This document shows positions 38,627 to 49,138 of a stretch of DNA of 64,000 bases, piece by piece. Where the stretch lies: positions 60,298,779-60,362,778 of the forward strand of contig NC_090319.1 in assembly GCF_040869045.1 (NCBI RefSeq). Direction: 5' to 3'. A model generated the notes under the pieces. The model was given only the letters and a program-made list of their open reading frames with translations. It was not told the DNA's origin and made no database searches. The position numbers and the translations under genes were made by a program. Source of the DNA: Eurosta solidaginis. Lineage: Eukaryota; Arthropoda; Insecta; Diptera; Tephritidae. Each line of letters begins with the position of its first letter. Position 1 is the stretch's first letter.

Positions 38627-39560
38627 GGGATTACAAATAGGGTGAAGATAATTATAAAACCATATTAATAAGGCAACAGGCGCGTTGGAGCGAATGAAGA
38701 GTTACAAAGAAACATACAGGTAAAGCTAATAAAAGCGTGCTAATAAAAACAATTGGAGGGTGGATGGCGGGAGGAGGAGAGTACCACTGATCGTTTTTCC
38801 AAAATTATTTAGATCTCGATCTGTATAAGCCAGATACCAAAAATTATTGATTTTAGGACAAAATTTACATTGAGTTATAACAATTTATAGATTTTGCTCG
38901 AGAGGGGAAAGGGGGGGGGGGGGGGGGGGGGGGTGTATCACTGCTCACTTTGTAAGCCCTCGACTTGTTTCTCCCATTGAGTTTGTAATATTGGTGAAGG
39001 TCAGTATACGTAAAGTTATAATGTGTAAAAATTTTTAAAAAGTAATTGTTCGAAGGGGTCGTGGACCCCCTTCCCCCTTTCCATGTTCGAAAAAAATTTC
39101 GCCAGTAGCCTATTATCTCTGTCCCAAATTTCATCAAAATCCGTGAAGCCGTTCTGGCGTGATTCATTCGCAAAAACAAAAAAATATAATAATTAAATTA
39201 TAACTGTTCCTAGGGGGCGGAGACCACGCCCTTTTGAAAAATATATAGCTAGTAGATCCTTCTAGACTATTGGCTATATGCATGCCAAATTTCATACAAA
39301 TCCGTCCAGCCGTTCTTGCGTGATTGAGTCACAAAGACAAACGTCTGGACAAACATCCAAACATCCAAACATCTTAACATCCAAACTTTGCCATTTATTA
39401 TATATACTAGCCTTTACCCGCAGCCCCGTCCGCAAGGAGAAAATAAAATATATGTGCTATTCACGTTAGCCTGCTTATCAAGTTGTCTGTTTAAAAATTT
39501 TTTCTGTCAATGTATTTTATTTTTTAATACAGTAAAAAAAAAGAACTAACTGAGCTGATG
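38627..39560 (-). mobile_element. Linker 8: T module plus H module 9
   Basis: T has the longest G run in the window (23, 38911-38933). H starts at 39406 and reads CCCGCAGCCCCGTCCGC, which breaks one base pair of the terminal hairpin stem. After GAGCTGAT the sequence leaves the H consensus. Confidence 0.75.
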
Positions 39561-39929
39561 GGCACGCTTACATGAATAGTACAATACACTTTTTTCGAAT
39601 TAAAAAAAATACATTTTGTTTCTAAGTTAAATTAATTGATATGACAGGGGTGAAAGAATTACTACTCATAGAACAAAGGAGTGAAACTACAATTAGCTAA
39701 AACCAAAAAGAAGTTTTTAAATGAAAGCAGTGTTGCTTTTTCGGGTATTTAGTTGGTTAAAATATTACAAAAATTTTAATTATAGTTGTAATAGTTCGTT
39801 ACAGGATTCATTTAAAAATAGAACGAAAAAGCTGTGATATATTAAAGATAAAACATACCGAATTTTAATTACGAATAATTTGCCGTAAATCCACGGCCAT
39901 GTGTGCTGATTTACCGGTTTCGAAGAGAC
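39561..39929. other. AT-rich non-satellite insert between H9 and array 9
   Basis: About 370 bp with no similarity to H, T or the satellite. It has no ORF of note. It ends at GTTTCGAAGAGACC just before the first satellite words. No terminal repeats or target duplication are visible, so it could be an insertion or a piece of ancestral core that other units have lost. Confidence 0.6.
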
Positions 39930-42900
39930 CTAAAATGATCCCGGAAGTGTCCCTAAATGACACCAAATAGTCACGAAATGATGCCGACGGGATCCTGGAC
40001 AAATCTCGAAAACTATTCAGAAATGATGCCGGAAGGGTCCCAAAATAATCCCGAAGTAGTCACGAAAAGTCCCGAAATGACCCTGACGGGATCCCGGACG
40101 GATCCCGAAAACCATCCAGATTTGATTCCTGAACGGTCCGCAAATGATCCCGATATAGTCCGAAAAAGTCCCGAAAAAACTCTGACGGGATCCCGGACAA
40201 ATCCCGAAAATTGCCCAGAAATTATCCCGGAGGAGTCCCAAAATGATTCCGAAATAGTAGTCACGAAAAAGGCCCAAAATGACCCTGACGGGATCCCGAA
40301 AACCATTCAGAAATGACTCTGGAGGGATCCCCAAATGATCCCGGAAAAGTCCACAAACCATCCAGAATTGATCTCTGAAGGTTCCGCAAATGATCCCGAA
40401 ATAGTCCTGAAAGTCACGAAAAACTCAGACCCATCCCGAAAATCATGAATAAATTATCCTGGAAGGGTCCCAAAATTACCCCGAAATAACTCTGACGGGA
40501 TCCCGGACAGATCCCGAAAATCATCCAGAACTGAGCTCTGAAACGTCCCCAAATAATCCAGAAATAGTCCGGAAAAAGTCCCGAAAAAACTCCGTCTGAC
40601 GGTATCCCGGACGGATCACGAAAACCATCCGGAAATGATGGCGAAAGGGTCCCCAAATGATCCCGCATTAGTCGCGGGTTCCGAAATGACGCTGACGGGA
40701 TCCCCGAAGGATCCCGGAAACTATCCAGAAATGATGCCGGAAAGGTTCCCAAGTTATCCCCAAATAGTCCCGAAATTACCCTGACGGTATCCCGGACGGA
40801 TACCGAAAACCATCTAGAAAAGTGGCCGGAAGATACCCCAAATGATCCCGAAAAAGTCCTGAAATGATCCAGACGGGATCCCGGACGAATCCCGAAAACT
40901 ATCCATCTAGGTACCCCAAATGATCCCGAAATAGTCCCGAAATGACCCCGCCGGGATCACGGGCCGATCCCGAAAAAGTCCTGAAATGACCCCGACGGGA
41001 TCCAGTACGGATCCCGAAAATCATCCAGAAATGATGAAGGTAAGTACCCAAATGATCCCGAAATAGTCCCGAAATGATCCCGACGGGATCCCGGACGGAT
41101 CCCGAAAACCAACCAGAAATGATGCCGGTAGGTACCCCAAATGGTCCCGATATGACCCCGTCGGGATCCCGCACGGATCCCTAAAACTATCCAGAAATGA
41201 TGCCGAAAGGGTCCCCAAATGATCCTGTATTAGTCGAGAAAAAGTTCCGAAATGACTCCGACGGGATCCCGGATGGATCCCGAAAACCATCTAGAAATGA
41301 TGCCGGAAGAGACCCCAAATGATCCCGCAAACGTCCCAAAATGACCCCGACAGGATCCCGGACGGATCCCGAAAACAATCCAGAAATGATGCCGGAGGAG
41401 ACCCCAAATGATCCCGCTAAAGTCCCAAAATGACCCCGACAGGGTCCCGGACGGATCCCGTAAACCATCCAGAAATGATGCCGGAAGAGACCCCAAATGA
41501 TCCCGCAAAAGTCCCAAAATGACCCCGACAGGATCCCGGACGGATCCCGAAAACCATCCAGAAATGATGCCGGGAGAGACCCCAAATGATCCCGCAAAAG
41601 TCCCAAAATGACCCCGACAGGGTCCCGGACGGATCCCGTAAACCATCCAGAAATGATGCCGGAAGAGACCCCAAATGATCCCGCAAAAGTCCCAAAATGA
41701 CCCCGACAGGATCCCGGACGGATCCCGAAAACAATCCAGAAATGATGCCGGAAGAGACCCCAAATGATCCCGCAAAAGTCCCAAAATGACCCCGACAGGA
41801 TCCCGGACGGATCCCGAAAACCATCCAGAAATGATGCCGGAAGAGACCCCAAATGATCCCGCAAAAGTCCCAAAATGACCCCGACAGGATCCCGGACGGA
41901 TCCCGAAAACAATCCAGAAATGATGCCGGAGGAGACCCCAAATGATCCCGCTAAAGTCCCAAAATGACCCCGACAGGGTCCCGGACGGATCCCGTAAACC
42001 ATCCAGAAATGATGCCGGAAGAGACCCCAAATGATCCCGCAAAAGTCCCAAAATGACCCCGACAGGATCCCGGACGGATCCCGAAAACCATCCAGAAATG
42101 ATGCCGGGAGAGACCCCAAATGATCCCGCAAAAGTCCCAAAATGACCCCGACAGGATCCCGGACGGATCCCGTAAACCATCCAGAAATGATGCCGGAAGA
42201 ACCCCCAAATGATCCCGAAAAAGTCCCCAAATGACCCCGACGATATCCCGGACGGATCCCGAAAACCATCCAGAAATGATGCCGGAAGAACCCCCAAATG
42301 ATCCCGAAAAAGTCCCGAAATGACCCCGACGATATCCCGGACGGATCCCGAAAACCATCCAGAAATGATGCCGGAAGAGCCCCCAAATGATCCCGAAAAA
42401 GTCCCCATATGACCCCGACGAGATCCCGCACGGATCCCGAAAACCATCCAGAAATGATGCCGGAAGAGCCCCCAAATGATCCCGAAAAAGTCCCCAAATG
42501 ACCCCGACGAGATCCCGCACGGATCCCGAAAACCATCCAGAAATGATGCCGGAAGAGCCCCAAATGATCCGGAAAAATCCCAAAATGACCCCGACATACT
42601 CCAGAAAAGGTTCCGAAATGGCTCCGAGGGAATCAACGACGGATCGCGAAAACCATACAGAAATGATTCCGGAAGGATCCCAAAATGATCCCGAAATAGT
42701 CCGGAAATGACCCAGATGGGATCCCGCACAGATCCAGAAATGATCCCGGAAGGGTCCAAAAACTATCCCGGAAAAGTAACAAAAAATCCCGAAATGGCTC
42801 CTACGGCATCCCGGACGGATCCAGAAATGATCTCGGAAGGGTCCCCAAATGATCCCAAAATGGTCCCGAAATGACCCTGATGGATCCGGCAAACCATCAA

Positions 42901-44047
42901 GAAATTATGCCGGAAGGGTCCCCAAATGATCCCGAAATAAAACAGAAAAAGTCACGAAACGACCTCTAGAGGATCCCCAAATGTTCCCGTATTAGCCCCA
43001 AAAAAGTCCCAAAATGACCCTGACGGGATCCCGAAAGGATTCCGAAAACAATACAGAAATGATGCCGGAAAGGTCCTCAAATGATCCCCTAATAGTCCCG
43101 AAATGACCGTGACGGGATCCCGACAACTATCCAGAAATGATGCCGAAAGGGTCCGCAAATGATCCCGTATTAGTCGAAAAAAGTCCCGAAAGGACCACGA
43201 CGGGATCCCGGACGAATCCCAAAAACCATCCAGAAATGATGCCGGTAGGTATCCTAAATGATCCCGAAATAGTCCCGAAATGACCTCGTCGGCATCCCGG
43301 ACGGATCCCGAAAATTATCCAGAAATGATGCCGGAAAGGTTCCCAAATGATCCCCTTATAGTCCCGAAATTACCCTAATGGGATCCCGGACGGATCCCGA
43401 AAACCATCCAGAAATTGATGCCGAAAGGGTTCCCAAATGATCCCGTATTAGTCGCGAAAAAGATCCGAAATGACCCCGACGGGATCCCGGACGGATCCCG
43501 AAAACCATCCAGAAATGATGCCGAAAGGGTTCCGAAATGATCCCGTATTAGTCGCGAAAAAGTCCCGAAATGACCCCGACGGGATCCCGGACGGATCCCG
43601 AAAACCATCCAGAAATGATGCCGGATGAGCCCCAAAATGATCCCGAAAAAGTCCCCCAATGACCCCGACGATATCCCGGACGGATCCCGAAAACCATCCA
43701 GAAATGATGCCGGAAGAGCCCTCAAATGATCCCGAAAAAGTCCCCATATGACCCCGACGAGATTCCGCACGGATCCCGAAAACCATCCAGAAATGATGCC
43801 GGAAGGGTCCCCAAATGATCGCGAAATAGTCCCGAAATGATTCCGGAATAGTCCCGAAAATGTTCCAAAATAACCCCGACGGGATCCCGGACGGATCCCG
43901 TAAACTATACAGAAATGATCCCGGAAGGGTCCCAAAATGATCCCGAAATAGTCCCGAAAAAGTCCCGAAATTACCCCGGCGTAATCCCGGACCGATCCCG
44001 AAAACCATCCAGAAATGATCCCGGAAGGGTCTCGATATGACCCTTAC
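39930..44047. repeat. Array 9 (4.1 kb)
   Basis: The left kilobase is a diverged, irregular section whose unusual variants reappear shuffled at 56.3-57.2 kb. The middle is a homogenised 89-bp tract (41286-42190). The right part (42.2-44.0 kb) matches arrays 5 and 7 (22.5-24.2 kb). Confidence 0.9.
41286..42190. repeat. Homogenised 89-bp monomer tract (about 10 copies)
   Basis: Exact 89-bp spacing of GACCCCGACAGG-starting monomers (for example 41521 to 41610). A marker variant (GGAGGAGACC with CCGCTAAAG) recurs 533-534 bp apart at 41416 and 41949, defining a six-monomer higher-order repeat. The monomer contains none of TTA, CTA or TCA, so the minus strand is open in all three frames. Confidence 0.92.
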
Positions 44048-44837
44048 GGGATTACAAATAAAGTGAAGCTAATTATAAAACCATGTTAATAAGGCAGCAG
44101 GCGCATTGGAGCGAATAAAAAGTTAGATAGAAACATACAGGTAAAGCTAATAAAAGCGTGCTAATAAAAACAATTGATGGAGGGCGGATGGCGGGAGTAG
44201 AGGAGAGGACCACTGATCGTTCCTCCAAAATTGTCTAGATCTCGTTCTGTATGTACCAGATACCAAAAACTATTGATTTAGGAGAAAATTTAGATTGAGT
44301 TATAACAATTTATGGATTTAACACCAGAGGGGGAGATAAAGGGGGGGGGGGCGGAGGGTGTCACTGCTTACTTTGTAAGCCCTCGACTTATTTGACCCCT
44401 TGAGTCTGTGATATTGGTGAAGGCCAGTATACGTAAAGTTATAATGTGTAAAAATTATGAAAAATAATTTCTCGAAGGGTCGTGGGACCCCCACCCCTCT
44501 TTCCATGTTCGAAAAAAATTTCGCTAGTAGACTACTGTCTGTGTCCCAAATTTCATCAAAATCCGTGTAGCCATTCTGGCGTGATTCAGTCGCAAAGACG
44601 AAAAAATATAATAATTAAATTATAACTGTTCCTAGGGGGCGGGGACCACGCCCCTTTTGAAAAATATATAGCTAGTAGATCCTTCTAGACTATTGGCTAT
44701 ATGTGTGCAAAATTTCATCCAAATCGGTCCAGCCGTTCTTGCGTTATTGAGTCACAAAGACAAACGTCTGGACAAACATCCAAACATCCAAACATCCAAA
44801 CATCTTAACATCCAAACTTTCCCATTTATAATATATA
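44048..44837 (-). mobile_element. T module 9 (outer right end of block 1)
   Basis: A complete T that ends CCCATTTATAATATATATTAG and is followed by unique DNA instead of an H module. It is the only right-hand external junction in the window. In minus orientation it would be the element's 5' end. The last bases merge into a TTAGATA microsatellite, so the exact terminus is ambiguous. Confidence 0.7.
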
Positions 44838-44910
44838 TTAGATTAGATATTAGATATTAGATTAGATATTAGATATTAGATATTAGATATATAGATTAGA
44901 TTAGATTTAA
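44838..44910. repeat. ATTAGATATTAGATT-type microsatellite
   Basis: Mixed TTAGA and TTAGATA words directly abutting the T terminus. Confidence 0.8.
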
Positions 44911-45199
44911 TCCCCTTTTTTACAAAAATTTAACGACAGCCTTGAGATTTTGTCTCCTTCTCTCGTTGTATATCTGTACTGTAATGTTTGACAGACTGCC
45001 CAGTTCAGTAGTAGTGATATAGAAGTATTATGTAGGTACAGATTTGGCAGTTCTTAATCTGATAAGAATTTTGGTAAAACTGATCTCATATATGACTGGT
45101 AGCAGCAATGAAGTTGCACATTACTATCTTTTTCGGCAACCCCACTTTTCATTTTACGTTGTTTATGTAGAAGAAATTCTAGGGGTTGATAAGCGCAAT

Positions 45200-45520
45200 A
45201 CAAAGCTTTATAGTTTCAGAGTTTCCGCAACCCAATTGTCCACCTCACCTACGCGAGGGGAGTTCTGTTGCAAATATGATTGTATCATACACCGGCGAGG
45301 CCTTGGCGACCCCAAGTTGCTTAAGAAACTAGTGCGTGGGAGGACGGTATGGCCAAGAAGGTTCAATGTGGTCATGTTAATCGTTCCCAAGATGGTCAGG
45401 CTAGTACCTTAATAGTACTTTGTTACCGGAACGTACGAGATTTATATCCGGCAAAGGACCATCAACATCAATAACACTCCTCAAAACCTTCGGGGAGTAG
45501 TGCTGATTACATTCACGACG
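45200..45520 (+). repeat. LINE 3' untranslated fragment
   Basis: Contains CCGGCGAGGCC, GTGGGAGGACGGTATGGCC, then GTACCTTAATAGTACTTTG, ATCCGGCAAAGGACCATC and CCTTCGGGGAGTAG. I recall this order from the 3' end of an abundant tephritid LINE. Part of it is shared with 2848-2905. The ORF 45044-45412 across it has no recognisable product. The bases 44911-45199 to its left hold nothing I recognise. Confidence 0.6.
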
Positions 45521-45993
45521 GCGGCGTAGCCCCCACATCTGTCATATTATTAAACGGTTTTATTTAGCTTAACTCTGTGTAGCGATTTAGCGAACAGAAT
45601 TTTGTAACTGAAATTTAAGTAAATTCCTGATAAGCTACAGGCTTTAATCTTGGAATATAGTTCAGAACTCGATGGCAATGCTATAATAAGAAAAAACTCC
45701 GATAGGGGACGTATGGATCGAAATATCTCAAAAAATTGTATTTGTGGTCCGATTTGGCTCATATTTGGAACAAATATTATATACAGTCCGGTAGAAGTGA
45801 CATCAAATAACATACTTTGGAGTTCGAGGGAGAGCCTACGTGGCGCTGAGTCGAGTAAAGTTATTGAAAGGATTACGTATTGAGGACTTAGATTGTAATA
45901 ATGAGTCGTTAAAAGAACTAAACAATAGGAAATTAAATAAAGACTAAAAACTTGAAAACTTGAAAACAAAATAATTAAAAAAATATATTTCTT
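45521..45993. other. Unassigned AT-rich segment
   Basis: No gene is recognised; frames on both strands (for example minus 45969-45550) match nothing I know. The words TTAAACGGTTTTATT occur at 45550 and again at 45996, 446 bp apart, possibly a nested or duplicated LTR start. Confidence 0.4.
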
Positions 45994-46590
45994 AGTTAAA
46001 CGGTTTTATTGAAAACAATACTTACATTGTGTAATAATAATACTAAAAGCTAGAAAATAATTAGGTAGGTCCTAGGAACTAGTCACCATACTCCTCATCA
46101 ATCTAGGGCGTTGATCAGACAATTAAATAAAAGCGTTGGACGCTTCAAATTTCTGTTGATAGTCATAAGTAAGACCAACCGAGCCTTAATCAGGTTATGC
46201 TACGCCTCACTTTTTAGAAATTTCACGCAAATTATGTATAATGCCAATAACCCCCCAATTACCAATAATTCGTCAACTTATGTAAGTGCAGATTCAGCAC
46301 AAGACGATATCGACAAATTCATATTAAGCATAACAAAATAAATAAAAGTAACTTCCGGCCCAATATAAAATTATAGTCATTGCAAAATTTAAGTAAACAA
46401 TTCAAGTTAATTAGTAGTAAGCATTTTGACCATTGTACATTTACGCTTTCTTTTAATTTGGAATAAACAAAAGAATTCAGTTTGGTTTTGGAGTCTCTCG
46501 ACTTAAAGTCTAGTTTCGGTTGTTAATTTATTTAAGCCGTTGCCTTTGGAATTTTTTAAAAAATTCGCTTGCCGCTAACACGGCGAAATT
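45994..46590 (+). mobile_element. Putative LTR of a gypsy-group (errantivirus-like) retrotransposon
   Basis: Starts AGTTAAACGG and ends CGGCGAAATT immediately before a tRNA-Ser primer-binding site, which fixes the right edge. An AATAAA polyadenylation signal lies at about 46463. The AGT...ATT ends fit Drosophila 17.6/297/gypsy-type LTRs. Only one LTR and part of the leader are present; no gag, pol or env is visible in the window. The left edge is inferred from the terminal motif alone. Confidence 0.55.
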
Positions 46591-46600
46591 GGCGCAGTCG
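46590..46600 (+). promoter_or_regulatory. Primer-binding site for tRNA-Ser
   Basis: TGGCGCAGTCG is complementary to the 3' end of tRNA-Ser (CGACTGC, discriminator G, CCA), the primer used by the 17.6/297/gypsy group. It sits directly at the LTR edge, where minus-strand DNA synthesis would begin. Confidence 0.75.
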
Positions 46601-46638
46601 GTAATCCTTTATATATATATAAAAGGATCGTGATACGA

Positions 46639-46855
46639 ACAACTAAAAAGTGGCAGTGCAATTACATACAGTAGTATAGTGAGCACCCACAAAAGAACAC
46701 AACTAAAAAGTGGCAGTGCAGTGACATACAGTCGTATAGTGACCACCCACAAAAGAACACAATTAAAAAAGTCGCAGTGCAGTGACATACAGTCGTATAA
46801 TGGCCACCCACAAAAGAACACAACTAAAAAGTGGCAGTGCAGTTACATACTGTTA
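46639..46855 (+). repeat. 60-bp tandem repeat in the retrotransposon leader (3.6 copies)
   Basis: Copies begin CAACTAAAAAGTGGCAGTGC at about 46639, 46699, 46759 and 46820. Spacing is 60, 60 and 61 bp, and the last copy is cut off at CATACTGTTACGAATATTAG. The frames through it are not credible proteins. Confidence 0.9.
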
Positions 46856-47058
46856 CGAATATTAGCAACACTAAGGGGTACTGCCATCTCTAAGCCGATG
46901 CTAAGCAGTGACTTGATGCACATCAATAATTCAATCATTATGTATGGTGAGCGGGTGTATTTGGGTGTCCGATTAGACATTTGTAGGAACCGGCCGGATC
47001 GGACCACTATAGCATATATCCTCCATACAACCGATTTTTCAAAAAAAAAGGATTTTTG
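46856..47058. other. Junction sequence starting TGTTACGAATATTAGC
   Basis: This interrupts the 60-bp repeat. A TGTTACG start is LTR-like, but no matching end or primer site is visible, so I leave it unassigned. Confidence 0.35.
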
Positions 47059-49000
47059 TCATATCCTACTCAATTTAACAGATTGAAGCTTCAAACTTCA
47101 CCATATAATTTCGTATATTGCACATATTGTTGCCTGAAAAAATTGATGAGATCGGTCGTATATATAGTATATATCCCCCACAACCGATTGTTCAGATAAG
47201 AAACTTTTCGTAATTACTGCCCTATTTTAAGAGCTAGAGGCTTCAAATTTCAACGAATGCTTACGTATATAGCATATATTGTTGTCTGAAAAAATCATAA
47301 AGATCGGTGGTATATATAGTATATATATGGTGGTATATATAGTATATATATATAGTATGTATATATATATTTTCGTAATTTTAGCCCCATTTTAACAGCT
47401 AGAAGCTTCAAATTTCACCGAATGCTTACGTATATAGCATATATTGTTGTCTGAAAAAATCATAGCGATCGGTTATATATATAGTATATATCTCATACAA
47501 CCGATTGTTCAGATAAGAAACTTTTCGCAATTTTTACCCCATTGTAACAGCTATAAGCTTCAAATTTCACCGATTGATTACGTATATAGTATATATTGTT
47601 GTGTCAAAAAATCATAGAGATCGGTGATATACATAATATATATGATGGTATATATTGTATATATATATTTTTTTGCGATTTCGGCGCCATTTCAACAGCT
47701 AGAAGCATCAAATTTCACCAAATGCTTACGTGTATAGCATATATTGATGTGTGAAAAAATCATTGAGATCGGTGGTATACATAGTATATATCTCATACAA
47801 ACGATTGTTAAGATAAGAAACTTTGCGCAATTTCTGCCCCGTTTTAACAGCTTATTATTTATTTATTTTTTTTTTTTCTTTTTTTTTTTCATATCTTACT
47901 CAATTTAACAGATTGAAGCTTCAAACTTCACCATATAATTTCGTATATTGCACATATTGTTGCCTGAAAAAATTGATGAGATCGGTCGTATATATAGTAT
48001 ATATCCCCCACAACCGATTGTTCAGATAAGAAACTTTTCGTAATTACTGCCCCATTTTAAGAGCTAGAGGCTTCAAATTTCAACGAATGCTTACGTATAT
48101 AGCATATATTGTTGTCTGAAAAAATCATAAAGATCGGTGGTATATATAGTATATACATGGTGGTATATATGGTGGTATATATAGTATATATATATAGTAT
48201 ATATATTTTCGCAATTTTAGCCCCATTTTAACAGCTAGAAGCTTCAAATTCCACCAAATGCTTACGTATATAGCATATATTGTTGTCTGAAAAAATCATA
48301 GAGATCGGTGGTATATATATTATATACTTCATATAAACTGTAATTTTTGCCCCTTTTTTACGGCTAGAAGCTTCAAAATTCATCAAATAGTTACGTTTAC
48401 GTCATATATTTTTGAAATACGTGATTCGTAGTCATAGTTTTTACATGCAGACCACAAAAAACGTGAAGCTTTGCATCCTCACACAAAGTAACTACCTATT
48501 TTTTTATTTATCTATAAAAATCGTTTAGATATGTTCAAATTTTACCAAATGCTTACGTGTATAGCATATATTGTTGTCTGAAAAAATCATAGAGACTGGT
48601 GGTATATATAGTATATATCTCATACAACCGATTGTTCAGATAAGAAACTTTGCGCAATTTCTTCCCCATTTTAACAGCTAGAAGCTTCAAATTTCACCAA
48701 ATGCTTACGTATATAGCATATATTGTTGTCTGAAAAAATCATAGAGATCGGTGGTATATATATTATATACCCCATATAAACTGTAATTTTTGCCCCTTTT
48801 TTACGGCTAGAAGCTTCAAAATTCATCAAATTCGTCAAATAGTTACGTTTACGTCATATATTGTTGAAATATGTGATTCGTAGTCATATTTTTTACACGC
48901 AGACCACAAAAAACCTGAAACTTTGCATCCTCACACAAAGTACCTACCTGTTTTTTATTTTATATTTATCTTAAAAATCCTTTGGGTATGTAGATCTGTT
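47059..49000. repeat. AT-rich minisatellite, period about 150-165 bp, with larger duplications
   Basis: The core words CGAATGCTTACGTATATAGC, TTGTTGTCTGAAAAAATCAT, GATCGGTGGTATATATAG and CCGATTGTTCAGATAAG recur about every 150-165 bp. A larger block is duplicated about 830 bp apart (47060 and 47890, starting CATATC). Another starting AGCTAGAAGC is duplicated about 443 bp apart (48233 and 48676). Runs of alternating TA separate the words. Confidence 0.85.
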
Positions 49001-49091
49001 CACTATGTATTTCTTATCTTATACATCCGATTATTCGGAGATTACAAACGGGATAAGATTATTGTTCAGCCCCATTCATGAAAGGTATGAA

Positions 49092-49112
49092 GTCTTCGGC
49101 ACAGCCGAAGAC
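49092..49112. other. Perfect 9-bp hairpin followed by a T-rich end
   Basis: GTCTTCGGC, loop ACA, GCCGAAGAC. It is followed by AGTCCCGTTCTTACTTG and a T run. I recall the same hairpin-plus-tail at the end of dispersed fly repeats; it may be the 3' end of a Helentron-like or other element that includes the minisatellite to its left. Confidence 0.6.
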
Positions 49113-49138
49113 AGTCCCGTTCTTACTTGTTTTTATAT

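Larger units (their letters stand above)
4871..44837 (-). mobile_element. Block 1: head-to-tail concatemer of nine satellite-carrying, Helitron-like units
   Basis: Nine units, each H module then tandem array then T module on the plus strand, start at ACTAG(C) positions 4871, 8558, 12048, 15210, 18268, 24992, 28043, 34772 and 39406. The last T ends about 44837. Unit lengths are about 3.69, 3.49, 3.16, 3.06, 6.72, 3.05, 6.73, 4.63 and 5.43 kb, and nearly all of the variation is array length. Every T runs straight into the next H with only TATA-rich bases between. Strand is given as minus because the H end, read on that strand, resembles a Helitron 3' terminus (short GC hairpin, TAAAGG, CTAG, then T). 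The opposite end (minus-strand ATTATAAATGG then CAAAGTTTGGATG) lacks a clear canonical TC start. No transposase, Rep or helicase is encoded, so the units would be non-autonomous. Alternative: a complex satellite that happens to contain a Helitron-derived spacer. Confidence 0.6.

Noticed and set aside
41230..42759. Long minus-strand ORFs (up to 509 codons) as genes for repeat proteins
   Set aside because: All three frames are open together, the product changes frame with each 89-bp monomer, no known domain is present, and the T-poor strand explains the lack of stops. Kept only as a finding.
4871..44837. Functional centromere or telomere satellite
   Set aside because: No evidence of location. 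The (AAACATCC)n octamer at T ends is not a known insect telomere word, and arrays broken by transposon termini fit pericentromeric or dispersed heterochromatin equally well.
45044..45412. 122-codon plus-strand ORF
   Set aside because: It runs across a LINE 3' UTR fragment and has no recognisable domain.
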